64,000 bases of DNA from Permianibacter sp046297695 (GTDB taxonomy: Bacteria; Pseudomonadota; Gammaproteobacteria; Enterobacterales; Permianibacteraceae). Below, in pieces: positions 31,820 through 41,105 of the stretch. The DNA lies in the NCBI GenBank assembly GCA_046297695.1, contig JBKBHF010000017.1:1-64000 (forward strand), in the 5' to 3' direction. The position numbers and the translations under genes were made by a program. The notes below the pieces were generated by a model. It had not been told where the DNA came from. It saw only the letters and a list, made by a program, of their open reading frames with translations, and ran no database searches. Numbering within the stretch: the first letter of the stretch is position 1; each line of letters starts with the position of its first letter.

Positions 31820-34039
31820 GTGCGCGCCGCCCGTTTGTTCGTCACCCGACTGCTTGTTGCCTCGGTCTCGTTGGCCTTGCTGACCGGCCTCGGTGCCGCT
31901 GCCGCCAATGCCGCCGAGCGGCCGAAAGTAGGGTTGGCGTTGTCCGGTGGCGGTGCCCGGGGCGCCGCCCATATCGGCGTCATTCGCGAACTCGAAGCAC
32001 GCGGCATTCCGATCGACTGCATCGCCGGCACCAGCATGGGCGCCGTGGTCGGCGGTCTTTACGCCGCCGGCTATGCCATCGACGAGATCGACGCCATTTA
32101 CCGCCAGCTCGATTGGAGCAGCGGCTTCCGCGACAAACCGCAACGCGGCGACCTGAGCTTCCGCCGCAAGCAGGATGACCGCCGCTACCTGGTCGATCTC
32201 GACATCGGCTTCCGCGATGGCGAATTTCAGCTGCCACGCGGCCTGCTCGAAGGCCAGAATCTCAATCAGGTACTGAAAACTCTGACCCGACCGGTCGCCA
32301 CGGTGCATGATTTTGATCGGCTGGCGGTTCCTTTCCGCGCGGTCGCCGCCGATCTGGAAACCGGCGAAGCGGTGCCGATTGCCAGCGGCGATCTGGCCGA
32401 TGCCATTCACGCCAGCATGGCGATCCCCGGCGTCTACAATCCGGTCGAGCGTGACGGCCGCCTGCTGGTCGACGGCGGCGTCGCCGACAACCTGCCGGTG
32501 CAGACGGTGCGCGAGCTCTGCGCCGATATCGTCATTGCGGTCGACGTCGGCTCGCCGCTGCTGAAGCGCAACGAACTCGACTCGGTGGTCGACGTGCTGG
32601 ATCAGCTCTCGACCATCCTGACCCGGCGCAACACCGATGCCAGCATCGCCTCGCTCGATGCCCGCGATCTGCTGATCCGGCCCGATTTGAACGGCATTCT
32701 CGCCGGCGATTTCAGCCAGATTGGCACCGCCATCGATCGCGGTCTCGCGGCAGCGCAGGCCATTCCGCACGCGCTGGCCATGCTGGCCGCTGAAACCGGC
32801 AGACAGGCGCCGCTGCAGCAGGCCCGGCCGGTAACCCAGCCGGTGGTCAACCGCATCACCGTCGACAACAGCAGCGGTCTCGACACCGAGGTCATTCTGG
32901 CGCGCGTACGTCAGCAGCTTGGTGAACCATTCAGCCAAAGCCATCTGCACCGCGATCTGAACGATCTGTACGGCACCGGCCAATTCGGCGTCACCCGCTA
33001 CCGGCTCGACGGTGACGACGAAAACGTCGCCTTGCACCTGCAACTGCCGGACAACCCGGTCGGGCCGCACTATTTCCGCTTCGGCGTCGAGCTGGAAGAC
33101 AATTTCAGCGGCGACAACCAGTACAACCTGGGCGTTCGCCACACCTACATGCCAGCCAACGGTTACGGCGGCGAATGGCGCAACGAAGCGCAGATGGGCG
33201 ACAACCCGCGCCTGTTTACCGAATGGTTCCAGCCGATCTCGCTCGATGGCGCCTGGTTTGTCGGCGCCAGCCTGGAGTGGGAACGGCTGCGGGTACCGGT
33301 GGTGGATCTCGACAATGAAAAAATCATCACCGAACTGCAATACACGGGCTGGGAATCGCGGCTGAATTTCGGTCGTCAATTCAGCAGCAATGGCCACGGC
33401 CTGATTGGTGTTCGCACCGGCACCGGTGAGCTGGATGAACGCATCGGCTCGACCGATCTGGCGCTACGCAATCTCGACATCGGCGAGTCCTATCTTGAGC
33501 TTGGCATCGACAAGCTCGACCATCGCTACTTCCCGCGCAAAGGCCGGGCCGGCACTTTGACCTATGCCCGCGGTGAACGCGGCCTCGGCGCCGACGAGGC
33601 CTACACCAAATGGACACTGGACTGGATTCAGGTCGCCTCACGCGACCGGCACACGCTCGGTCTGCAACTGCTCGCCGGCAGTTTCATCACCGAGGAAGCG
33701 CCGTTTCAGGAACAGTTTCAGTTGGGCGGTTTCCAGCGCCTGTCCGGCATCGCCAAGAACAATCTGGTCGGCCCGCATCTGCGCTTCATGAATGTGATCT
33801 ATCGCTACCGGCTCGACAACGAGATCAGCGCAACGCTGGACACGCCGGTTTATCTCGGCAGCACGCTGGAATGGGGCAACGTCTGGGACGCGCGCAGCGA
33901 CATCGACGCGGATGACGCGCTGGTTGCCGGCACCCTGTATCTCGGTATCGACACCACCTTTGGTCCGCTGTACCTCGGTTATGGCCGCACCGAAGCCCGT
34001 GACGACGCCATCTACCTGTTTCTCGGCTCACCGTTCTGA
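31820..34039 (+). CDS. plpD: PlpD-type patatin-like phospholipase autotransporter (type Vd secretion)
   Basis: A 739-residue protein, close to the length of P. aeruginosa PlpD. It has a signal peptide (about residues 1-31, ending ANA), then the patatin domain with oxyanion loop GGGARG (43-48), catalytic serine in GTSMG (70-74) and catalytic aspartate in DGG (218-220). A POTRA-like segment follows (about 330-400), then a C-terminal 16-strand BamA/TpsB-type barrel ending in LFLGSPF. The start is a GTG at 31820; upstream in-frame sequence runs through the tRNA and is not coding. It probably displays or releases a lipase. A diguanylate cyclase gene follows after 9 bp. Confidence 0.92.
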   Translation: MRAARLFVTRLLVASVSLALLTGLGAAAANAAERPKVGLALSGGGARGAAHIGVIRELEARGIPIDCIAGTSMGAVVGGLYAAGYAIDEIDAIYRQLDWSSGFRDKPQRGDLSFRRKQDDRRYLVDLDIGFRDGEFQLPRGLLEGQNLNQVLKTLTRPVATVHDFDRLAVPFRAVAADLETGEAVPIASGDLADAIHASMAIPGVYNPVERDGRLLVDGGVADNLPVQTVRELCADIVIAVDVGSPLLKRNELDSVVDVLDQLSTILTRRNTDASIASLDARDLLIRPDLNGILAGDFSQIGTAIDRGLAAAQAIPHALAMLAAETGRQAPLQQARPVTQPVVNRITVDNSSGLDTEVILARVRQQLGEPFSQSHLHRDLNDLYGTGQFGVTRYRLDGDDENVALHLQLPDNPVGPHYFRFGVELEDNFSGDNQYNLGVRHTYMPANGYGGEWRNEAQMGDNPRLFTEWFQPISLDGAWFVGASLEWERLRVPVVDLDNEKIITELQYTGWESRLNFGRQFSSNGHGLIGVRTGTGELDERIGSTDLALRNLDIGESYLELGIDKLDHRYFPRKGRAGTLTYARGERGLGADEAYTKWTLDWIQVASRDRHTLGLQLLAGSFITEEAPFQEQFQLGGFQRLSGIAKNNLVGPHLRFMNVIYRYRLDNEISATLDTPVYLGSTLEWGNVWDARSDIDADDALVAGTLYLGIDTTFGPLYLGYGRTEARDDAIYLFLGSPF

Positions 34040-34048
34040 ACCGGTGCC

Positions 34049-35221
34049 ATGGCCACGCCCGCTGCCGCCGACCAAACCGAGCCGCCGGTCACCGCACCGG
34101 TGCCCGATGCCGATGCCTATGCGCGTGGCCGCATCGCGGCCGAGTTTTACCAGCAAGCGTTGGTCGGCCCGATTTTTTATGTGCTGGGCTGTGTGGTCGC
34201 CACGCAAAGTTCAGCGCTGCTGCGACAACAGCTGGGGTTGAGTCTGGGGTTTCCGCTGCTGATGGCGGCTTTGGTGGCGCTGCGCTGGCGCAACAAGCCA
34301 CCACACGATACCAGCGCCGTGGCGCCTTATCAGCGCTGGTACAACCGGCACTGGCTGCTGATTCTGCTCGGTTGCGCCAGCTGGTCCGGATTTGCCGCGC
34401 TCATTCATTTGCAGGCGCCGAGCAACAGCACCGCCACCACCGTGGTGACGCTTTGCACGGTGGCCTTCGGCGCGGCCAGCGCCAGCGCGTTTGCGCTGGA
34501 TTTTTCCCGCAACATGCTGGCCATCGGCGTCTTGTTCGTGCCGCAAATCGGCCAGCACCTACTGCGCGATCACCTGTCCGTTGCCGTCACCCTGCTGGTG
34601 TTCCTGCTGTATCTCACCGCGGCTGGTCGACGCTACAGCCGCACCTTCCGCACCCAGCTTGAACTCGAATACTCGCTGCTGCGCAGCCGCGCCGAAATTC
34701 TCCGGCTCAGCGAAACCGATGCGCTCACCGGTTTGTACAACCGGCGCCGGTTCAACGAGGTGTGGCCGGCACTCTGGCATCAGGCCAGGCGCACGCAGAC
34801 GCCGCTGACGTTGGTACTGGCCGATCTGGATCATTTCAAGGCCATCAACGATCGCCATGGTCACCCGTTTGGCGATCGCTGCCTGCAGCATTTTGCCAGC
34901 GTGTTGCAGCAGCATTTCCGCCGGCACAGCGATCATGTGCTGCGGATCGGCGGCGAGGAATTCGCCGTGCTGCTGCCCGGGACAACGCCAGCAGATGCCG
35001 AGCAACTGGCAGAAGCATGCCTGCAGCACCTGCGTCAGCATGTCGTTCAGGACGGCGAGCGGGCCGTTGCACTGGCGGCGAGCTTTGGCATTGCGGCGCT
35101 GGTCGCCACCGACAACCGGCCAGAAGACAGCTTCAGCCGCGCGGATCGCGCGCTGTACCACGCCAAGGCCACCGGACGCGGTCGTATCGTGCTCGCCGAA
35201 GGCACTCAGGCGCTGCGCTGA
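34049..35221 (+). CDS. Membrane-bound diguanylate cyclase (GGDEF)
   Basis: A 390-residue protein with about six transmembrane helices (residues 38-195), a short coiled segment, and a GGDEF domain (about 218-385). The catalytic GGEEF is intact at 301-305. An RxxD allosteric I-site (RHSD, 292-295) lies exactly five residues upstream, so product inhibition is expected. DALTGLYNRRRF and DLDHFKAINDRHGH are also present. It should make c-di-GMP. It starts 9 bp after plpD and its 3' end overlaps the convergent MocR gene by 16 bp. Confidence 0.92.
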   Translation: MATPAAADQTEPPVTAPVPDADAYARGRIAAEFYQQALVGPIFYVLGCVVATQSSALLRQQLGLSLGFPLLMAALVALRWRNKPPHDTSAVAPYQRWYNRHWLLILLGCASWSGFAALIHLQAPSNSTATTVVTLCTVAFGAASASAFALDFSRNMLAIGVLFVPQIGQHLLRDHLSVAVTLLVFLLYLTAAGRRYSRTFRTQLELEYSLLRSRAEILRLSETDALTGLYNRRRFNEVWPALWHQARRTQTPLTLVLADLDHFKAINDRHGHPFGDRCLQHFASVLQQHFRRHSDHVLRIGGEEFAVLLPGTTPADAEQLAEACLQHLRQHVVQDGERAVALAASFGIAALVATDNRPEDSFSRADRALYHAKATGRGRIVLAEGTQALR

Positions 35222-36636
35222 CTCTCGCTCAGCATTTGCTGCGCCAGCTCACCCAGCGTGGCGACCGCCCGCTCGATCGTCGGTGACCAGCTGCCGCCGC
35301 AGCTCAGCCGGATGAAATGCTCGTATTTGTTCTGCACCGAAAACAAGCGCCCCGGCACGATGCTGATGCCGCGCGCCAGCGCCCGTTGATACAGCTCGAA
35401 ACCGGATAACTTGTTGGGCAGTTCAACCCAGGTCACCATGCCGCCTTCCGGGTGCGAGCTTTTGGTGCCCGGTGGAAAACAATGAAAAATCGCCTGTGAC
35501 AAGCGCTCCTGCTGGCGCACATACAACTGCCGCAGTTTGCGGACATGGCGCTCGTAGCCACCACCATCGAGAAAGCGCGCGATGGCGCGCTGAGTCAGCA
35601 TCGGTGACGCCAGATTGCTGACGTATTTGAGATAGGTGATTTGTTCCTGATAGCGACCCGGCAAAATCCAGCCGACCCGGCAACCCGGTGCCAGCGTTTT
35701 CGAGAATGACGTGCACAGCAACACCCGACCGTCATTGTCATAGTGCTTGGCGGCCGGTGGCCGGCTGCCGGCACTGGCAAACTCGGCGTGTTCGTCGTTT
35801 TCGATCAGCGGCAGATCGTGCTCTTTCAGCAATTGCAGCAGCGCCGCTTTTTTGCTTTCCGACATGCTGGAGCCAAGCGGATTGGAACAGGTCGGCATGG
35901 CGAACACGGCCTTGATCGGCCATTGTTCGAGCGCGAGCTTCAACGCATCCAGACTCATGCCCTCTTTGGCATCGGTCGGGATCTCCAGCGCCTTCATGCC
36001 GAGTGACTGAATCGCCTGCAGCACACCGTAATAGGTCGGCGACTCGACCGCGATGACATCGCCCGGTTCGGCCACCGCACGAATGGCCAGCAGCATCGCT
36101 TCCTGACCGCCGTTGGTGATGACGATGTCATCGGCACCGCAATCGATGCCAGCCTGCAGCATCAGCCGGGCGATCTGCCGGCGCAGCTCGGCATTGCCGG
36201 TCGTGCCTTCGTAGCGGAACAGGCAATTTGGCTCCTGCCTCAGCACGTCGGTAACGCAGCGGTTCAGCGCCGCCACCGGCAGCAGCTCGGCCGCCGGTTG
36301 CGCCGCACCGAGCGGCACCAGCGACGGATCTTTCAGCGTTTCCAGCACGTCCATGATCATCTCGCCGGTCGAAACTTTCATCGGCCGGCTGGCCGGCTTG
36401 GGCAGCCGGGTGGTCGGCATCGGCGGCGCCTGCCGCGCCTTGACGTAGTAACCGGATTGCGGCCGTGCCTCGATGACACCCTCGTCTTCGAGCAGCTGGT
36501 AGGCCTGCACCGCGGTGCTGACACTGATGCCCTGCTCGGTCGCCAGCTTGCGCACCGACACCAGCCGGTCACCGGGTTCGTAGAGACCGGACTGGATCCG
36601 GCTACGGACCGTTTCCGCAATTTGCTCGTACAGCAC
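35206..36636 (-). CDS. MocR/GntR-family regulator with aminotransferase-like domain
   Basis: A 476-residue fusion. It has an N-terminal winged-helix GntR domain (VLYEQIAETVRSRIQSGLYEPGDRL, then VSVRKLATEQGISVSTAVQAY). The PLP-binding class I aminotransferase domain shows TNGGQEAMLLAIRA, SPTYYGVLQA, CSNPLGSSMS and the PLP lysine in SFSKTLAPGCRVGW. I chose the GTG at 36636, which has GAGGGG upstream and fits the usual N-terminus, over longer frames. It is divergent from an EamA transporter, whose promoter region holds ACTGTAC repeats, so it probably regulates that transporter and itself. Confidence 0.9.
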   Translation of the reverse strand: MLYEQIAETVRSRIQSGLYEPGDRLVSVRKLATEQGISVSTAVQAYQLLEDEGVIEARPQSGYYVKARQAPPMPTTRLPKPASRPMKVSTGEMIMDVLETLKDPSLVPLGAAQPAAELLPVAALNRCVTDVLRQEPNCLFRYEGTTGNAELRRQIARLMLQAGIDCGADDIVITNGGQEAMLLAIRAVAEPGDVIAVESPTYYGVLQAIQSLGMKALEIPTDAKEGMSLDALKLALEQWPIKAVFAMPTCSNPLGSSMSESKKAALLQLLKEHDLPLIENDEHAEFASAGSRPPAAKHYDNDGRVLLCTSFSKTLAPGCRVGWILPGRYQEQITYLKYVSNLASPMLTQRAIARFLDGGGYERHVRKLRQLYVRQQERLSQAIFHCFPPGTKSSHPEGGMVTWVELPNKLSGFELYQRALARGISIVPGRLFSVQNKYEHFIRLSCGGSWSPTIERAVATLGELAQQMLSESQRSA

Positions 36637-36656
36637 AGTTTGCCCCTCAGCCAGCA

Positions 36657-36684
36657 GTACAGTTGCCCAGCAAGAAAACTGTAC
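36657..36684. promoter_or_regulatory. Putative operator of the MocR-type regulator
   Basis: GTACAGTT (36657-36664) and AACTGTAC (36677-36684) form a perfect inverted repeat with 12 bp between arms, so the half-sites are 20 bp apart centre to centre. A further CTGTAC lies at 36710-36715. TAGAAT (36697-36702) may be the -10 of the transporter gene, placing the repeat over its -35 region. Confidence 0.6.
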
Positions 36685-36796
36685 CGGTTCAATTTGTAGA
36701 ATACTGCATCTGTACTGGCCACCCAAGCCTGCCTAGACTTTGCGCTGTCCCGTAGCACCCGCCGTCGTCCACGGCACCTGCAGCCCGACCGTCATC

Positions 36797-37732
36797 ATGA
36801 GCACCGCCCAGCAGTTTCTGATTTCAACCCTGATCTGGGGTACGACCTGGATCGCCATTACCTTTCAGCTCGGCACGGTCGCGCCGGAAGCCTCGGTAAC
36901 TTACCGCTTCCTGCTCGCGGGCGGTGCGCTGTTTCTGTGGGCGCGGCTGAAAGGCGAATCGCTGGCGCTGAATGGTCGCCAGCAGCTGTGGATGGCGCTG
37001 CTCGGGCTGTTCTACGCGGTCAACTACGCATTCATTTACCGCGCCGAAATGCAGATCAGTTCCGGTCTGGTCGCCGTCGCCGGCTCGGCCATGCTGTTTT
37101 TCAATATCGTGTTGTCGCGCTGGTTGTTCGGCTCGCCGATCACCCGCGAACTGACCATCGGCGCCGGTCTTGGTGTGCTCGGCATGCTGCTGGTGTTCTG
37201 GCCGGAAGTGGCGGCGTTTTCCGGCCGCGATGGCACGCTCGGGGTCATCTATGCGCTGGTCGGTTCGTTCGGTGCGTCCTGCGCCAACATGGTCGCGATG
37301 CGCAACGCCAAAGCCGGCCTGCCGGTACTGACCACCAATGCCTGGTGGATGCTCTGGTGTGCCGGTTTCATGGCGGTTGCGGTGCCGCTGTCGGGTGCCG
37401 AGTTCGCATTTGAATGGAGCAGCGGCTATGTCCTGTCGCTGCTGTACCTGGCGCTGTTCGGTTCGGTGATTGCGTTCAGCTGCTACCTTGCGCTGGTCGG
37501 CAAAATCGGCGCGTCGCGCGCGTCGTACATTGCGGTGCTGACGCCGATTGTCGCGCTGCTGATTTCGACCATTTTTGAAGACCTGCAATGGCATCTGTCG
37601 AGCGGTTTTGGCGTGCTGGCGATCGGCCTTGGCCAGTTCCTGATTCTGCACGGTCGCAGCAAGCAACCCGCTGCCAGTGCGCCGGTCAAACCGGTCAGCT
37701 CGCTGAAACCGGCCTCGCAACAATGCACCTGA
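36797..37732 (+). CDS. EamA/DMT-superfamily exporter
   Basis: A 311-residue inner-membrane protein with ten predicted helices in two EamA repeats (residues about 5-135 and 150-285). Family features are LIWGTTWIAITFQLG near the N-terminus and the YxA-type ends of helix 9 (ASYIAVLTPIVALLIS). Start ATG at 36797; the upstream in-frame ATG at 36740 adds 19 unconserved residues. It is divergent from the MocR-type regulator. The substrate is unknown; amino acid or metabolite export is typical of the family. Confidence 0.88.
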   Translation: MSTAQQFLISTLIWGTTWIAITFQLGTVAPEASVTYRFLLAGGALFLWARLKGESLALNGRQQLWMALLGLFYAVNYAFIYRAEMQISSGLVAVAGSAMLFFNIVLSRWLFGSPITRELTIGAGLGVLGMLLVFWPEVAAFSGRDGTLGVIYALVGSFGASCANMVAMRNAKAGLPVLTTNAWWMLWCAGFMAVAVPLSGAEFAFEWSSGYVLSLLYLALFGSVIAFSCYLALVGKIGASRASYIAVLTPIVALLISTIFEDLQWHLSSGFGVLAIGLGQFLILHGRSKQPAASAPVKPVSSLKPASQQCT

Positions 37733-37803
37733 CCACCAGTCTGCTGTTGCATTGATGGCATAGCTTGACGGCATGCCTTAATCGCATGCCATCGCAACAG
37801 TTT

Positions 37804-37840
37804 CGGCGGGACGTCGTTGCGGCCATCCCGCCGTTTTTTT
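37804..37840 (+). terminator. Intrinsic terminator after the EamA exporter
   Basis: CGGCGGGA (37804-37811) pairs with TCCCGCCG (37826-37833), followed by seven Ts. A longer imperfect repeat GATGGCAT/ATGCCATC lies just before it (about 37752-37795). Confidence 0.85.
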
Positions 37841-37894
37841 GTCTCCTTGCTCGACAGTTCGCCACCGCGGCGGCGCACTATACTTGTCGGGGCC

Positions 37895-38701
37895 ATGAAC
37901 GCCTTCCCGCTTCTGTTGCTGTTGCCGCTGGCCGACGTTGCCGCGGACAGCACGCTGTTGTTGCAGACCACATCCTCCGCCGCAGACGAAGGCGAACAAC
38001 GGCGCTCGCAACTGCAGTGGGATTGGCAGGCAGCACCTGCGTGGCAGCTGCAATGGCATCACGATTACCGCATTCTTGCCTTTCCCGCATCGCCGGCTGA
38101 GCCGGCCAATAACGGTCACCTGCATCAGCTCTCGCTGGCGCTGACGTTCGAACAATCGCCATGGCAATTCAGACTGCAACCGGTCATCGCCACCTCATCC
38201 AATGCGCTGCGCGACAGGGCCTTGCACAGTGACGATTTGCGCTGGCAAGGCGAATGGGCATTACGATTTTCAGCCGACACCGAAGCAACATGGCGGTTTG
38301 CACTGCGGCTCGATGATCAGCTCGGCCGTTATCGTTGGTATCCCGGCTTCAGCTGGCAGCCAGCGCTACCGACCGGCGTGCAACTGCAACTCGGCTGGCC
38401 ACGCACCGAGCTGTGTTGGTCATTTGCTGACACGTGGCAATGGCATGGTTTTGTCATGCCGGCGGGCGCGCAGTGGCATGTCTACGATGAAACCCGGTCG
38501 CGTGATAGCGAACTGTATTTTCGGCAATGGCAATTCGGTGGCGAGTTGCATTGGCAGCTGCACGAACAAGGGCAGCTGCGCCTGGGTCTGCAGCGCAATC
38601 TTTCCCAGCAGTTGCGGTACGCGCTCGAGAACGGTGACAAACACAGACTCACGCTGCCGGATCAGACCGCGTGGACGCTGTCACTGCAGTGGCAATTCTG
38701 A
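37895..38701 (+). CDS. Probable outer-membrane beta-barrel protein, unknown function
   Basis: A 268-residue protein with a signal peptide (MNAFPLLLLLPLADVAA) and then many alternating strands rich in Trp, Gln and Leu (LQWDWQAAPAWQLQWHHDY, FRLQPVIATSS). It ends in WTLSLQWQF. A terminal phenylalanine after alternating residues is the BAM recognition pattern. A TATACT -10 box is at 37879-37884. The ATG at 37895 is chosen to place the signal peptide. I do not recognise the family. Confidence 0.65.
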   Translation: MNAFPLLLLLPLADVAADSTLLLQTTSSAADEGEQRRSQLQWDWQAAPAWQLQWHHDYRILAFPASPAEPANNGHLHQLSLALTFEQSPWQFRLQPVIATSSNALRDRALHSDDLRWQGEWALRFSADTEATWRFALRLDDQLGRYRWYPGFSWQPALPTGVQLQLGWPRTELCWSFADTWQWHGFVMPAGAQWHVYDETRSRDSELYFRQWQFGGELHWQLHEQGQLRLGLQRNLSQQLRYALENGDKHRLTLPDQTAWTLSLQWQF

Positions 38702-38742
38702 AATTCGGAAGACTGCCGCTGGATGGCGTAAGCCGTAACGCC

Positions 38743-39477
38743 TCAGAACACGCTTTGCCAGGCGCGTTGCAAAAACACCGACAGCGAATTGACCGCGATC
38801 TGACACAGCACATAGCTCAGATAAATGAGCAGTCCCCGCGCCACTCGCGCCCACATCGCGCCCGGCAGCAAACCACAGAACAGCCAGATGACATACAGCG
38901 GCGTGATCAGGCGGTGCAACCAAAAGCCGATTTCACTGTGCAGCAAGACGATGCCTATCGTTAGCGCTTTCAGCAGATGAATCGCAGCAAAGCCATACAG
39001 TAATGCGACATAACCAGCGAGCGGAGTCACGCTCGGACGCAGCAGATAAGCCACCAACCAGGCCACCGGAATGAAATACAGAAACTGCATGTATTGGCCG
39101 ATGCTGAGCATCAGCAGCAGTTCAGAGCTGTCGACAGTTTCGGCGCCGATCACCAACGTGTTGACCAGACCCAAGGCAATGACCAGCGCGAAATCCAGCG
39201 TGGCCGCCCAGAAGCAAAGTTTGAACGGATGGGTGAAATGCCTGCGGTCACCGGCCCAGTAACGCCGAACCAATTCGGCCGGTCGCGACGCCAACAATTT
39301 CAGTGTTCGCGCCAAAGGGTATTCGAACTGCAGCAACTGCTCGAACACGCCGGGCGCCAGCTCCGCCAGTTTCAACGGCACCGGTCGGTGCTCGCCGCAC
39401 TGCGCACAGAACTGCTCAGCGATAGGCTGACCGCAATGCGGGCAGCTGTTGAGCGATGAGGTGTCGGGTTCAGCCAT
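38743..39477 (-). CDS. DUF3667-type zinc-ribbon membrane protein
   Basis: A 244-residue protein with an N-terminal zinc ribbon (CPHCGQPI...FCAQCGE, about residues 12-28). A segment LLQFEYPLARTLKLLASRPAELVRRYWAGDRRHFTHPFKL resembles the DUF3667 signature, and about five transmembrane helices follow. The function of the family is not known. Start ATG at 39477. Convergent with the outer-membrane protein gene, 41 bp apart. Confidence 0.72.
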   Translation of the reverse strand: MAEPDTSSLNSCPHCGQPIAEQFCAQCGEHRPVPLKLAELAPGVFEQLLQFEYPLARTLKLLASRPAELVRRYWAGDRRHFTHPFKLCFWAATLDFALVIALGLVNTLVIGAETVDSSELLLMLSIGQYMQFLYFIPVAWLVAYLLRPSVTPLAGYVALLYGFAAIHLLKALTIGIVLLHSEIGFWLHRLITPLYVIWLFCGLLPGAMWARVARGLLIYLSYVLCQIAVNSLSVFLQRAWQSVF

Positions 39478-39542
39478 GGCGCGCGGTATACAGGCATGAG
39501 GTGTGAACAAGCCTAGCTGAGCCGGCCGGCAGTAACCAAACA

Positions 39543-39568
39543 AAAACAGCGGCCGTAGCCGCTGTTTT
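39543..39568 (-). terminator. Intrinsic terminator of purA
   Basis: AAAACAGCGGC and GCCGCTGTTTT form an 11-bp stem with a CGTA loop, 25 bp beyond the purA stop. The T-run lies on the minus strand. Confidence 0.88.
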
Positions 39569-39592
39569 CATTGCTGTCTAAGCGCCGAGGCT

Positions 39593-40891
39593 TCAGGCAT
39601 CAAACGGATGGCGCAGCAGAATGGTTTCATTGCGGTCCGGACCGGTCGAGATGATGTCGACCGGCACACCGAGCTCCTGTTCGATGCGCTGGATGTAGGC
39701 GCGGGCCTGCTTCGGCAGATCGTCCAGTTTCTTGGCGCCGACGGTGGATTGTTTCCAGCCCGGCATTTCGATGTATTCCGGTTCGATGCTGGCGAATTCG
39801 TCGGCCGACACCGGCGGATGGGTCAGCTGACCGTTCTTCGAGCACTTGTAGCCGACGCAAATCTTGACGGTTTCGATACCGTCGAGCACATCGAGCTTGG
39901 TCAGACACAGACCCGACACCGAGTTGATTTGCATGGCGCGGCGCAAGCTCACCAGATCGAGCCAACCACAGCGACGCGGCCGTCCTGTCGTCGCACCGAA
40001 TTCATGACCGGTCTGGCGCAGTTGCTCACCGAGCGCATCGGTCAGTTCGGTCGGGAACGGGCCACCGCCAACGCGGGTGGTGTAAGCCTTGGTGATGCCG
40101 AGCACGTAGTCGATGTAACGCGGGCCGAAACCGGAACCGGTGGCGGTGCCGCCGGCGGTCGTATTCGACGAAGTCACGAACGGGAAAGTGCCGTGATCGA
40201 TATCGAGACCGGTACCCTGCGCGCCTTCGAACAGCAGATTGTCGCCACGGACGCGGGCGTCATGCAGCAGGCCCGGCACGTCGGCAACCAGCGGCAGCAA
40301 TTCTTTTGCCCACAGTTCGCAATCGGCCAGCAGCTGCGCTTTGTCGATCGCCGGCGCGTGGTAGTAATGGGTCAGCACGAAGTTGTGGTAGTCCAGCACT
40401 TCGGTCAGCTTTTCTTCAAAGCGGGCGAAGTTGAACATGTCATCAAGACGCAGGCCGCGACGGGCGACCTTGTCTTCGTAGGCCGGGCCGATACCGCGAC
40501 CGGTGGTGCCGATGGCGGACTTGCCGCGCTTGGCTTCACGGGCGTTATCGAGCGCGACGTGATAAGGCAGGATCAGCGGGGTGGCCGGCGAAATACGCAG
40601 CTTGCTGCGCACCTGCACACCAGTCGCTTCCAGCGCATTCATTTCTTTCAGCAGCGCCGCCGGCGACAGCACCACGCCGTTGCCGATATAGCAGGCCACG
40701 CCGTCGCGCAGAATGCCGGACGGGATCAGGTGCAGCACGGTTTTCTTGCCGTCGATCACCAGCGTGTGGCCGGCGTTGTGGCCGCCTTGGTAACGGACCA
40801 CCGCTTGGGCGCGGTCGGTAAGGAGATCGACAATCTTGCCTTTGCCCTCGTCACCCCACTGGGTGCCGAGAACGACGACGGATTTGGCCAT
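39593..40891 (-). CDS. purA: Adenylosuccinate synthetase
   Basis: A 432-residue enzyme, the same length as in E. coli, that makes adenylosuccinate from IMP, aspartate and GTP. It has the GTP loop VVVLGTQWGDEGKGKIVD at the N-terminus, GGHNAGHT, TTGRGIGPAYEDK, and TGRPRRCGWLDLV near residue 300. The ATG at 40891 gives MAKSVVVLGTQ. It lies at the end of the hfl cluster as in many gammaproteobacteria, here with a CorC-type gene in between. Confidence 0.98.
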   Translation of the reverse strand: MAKSVVVLGTQWGDEGKGKIVDLLTDRAQAVVRYQGGHNAGHTLVIDGKKTVLHLIPSGILRDGVACYIGNGVVLSPAALLKEMNALEATGVQVRSKLRISPATPLILPYHVALDNAREAKRGKSAIGTTGRGIGPAYEDKVARRGLRLDDMFNFARFEEKLTEVLDYHNFVLTHYYHAPAIDKAQLLADCELWAKELLPLVADVPGLLHDARVRGDNLLFEGAQGTGLDIDHGTFPFVTSSNTTAGGTATGSGFGPRYIDYVLGITKAYTTRVGGGPFPTELTDALGEQLRQTGHEFGATTGRPRRCGWLDLVSLRRAMQINSVSGLCLTKLDVLDGIETVKICVGYKCSKNGQLTHPPVSADEFASIEPEYIEMPGWKQSTVGAKKLDDLPKQARAYIQRIEQELGVPVDIISTGPDRNETILLRHPFDA

Positions 40892-41105
40892 GACCGGACT
40901 GAAACCTCGTTTAGCTGAAACGGAAAAGAGAATAGTCACCCACCGGCTGAACCGGCAGGCGAAGGGGCGGATTTTACGCCTTCTTGCTGCCGGATGCCTG
41001 CTTTTTGAGCCGGCAGGCCGGACCGGAATAAGCAAACGGGCGGGCCGGCTCTGCCTTACTGAGACGCTAGTGCAAAATTCGTGCGCCCCGCTCCGGTTGG
41101 CCGTG

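Noticed and set aside
31478..33397. A long minus-strand frame opposite plpD and the tRNA
   Set aside because: It runs through the tRNA gene in antisense and shows no signal peptide or motif; plpD is unambiguous.
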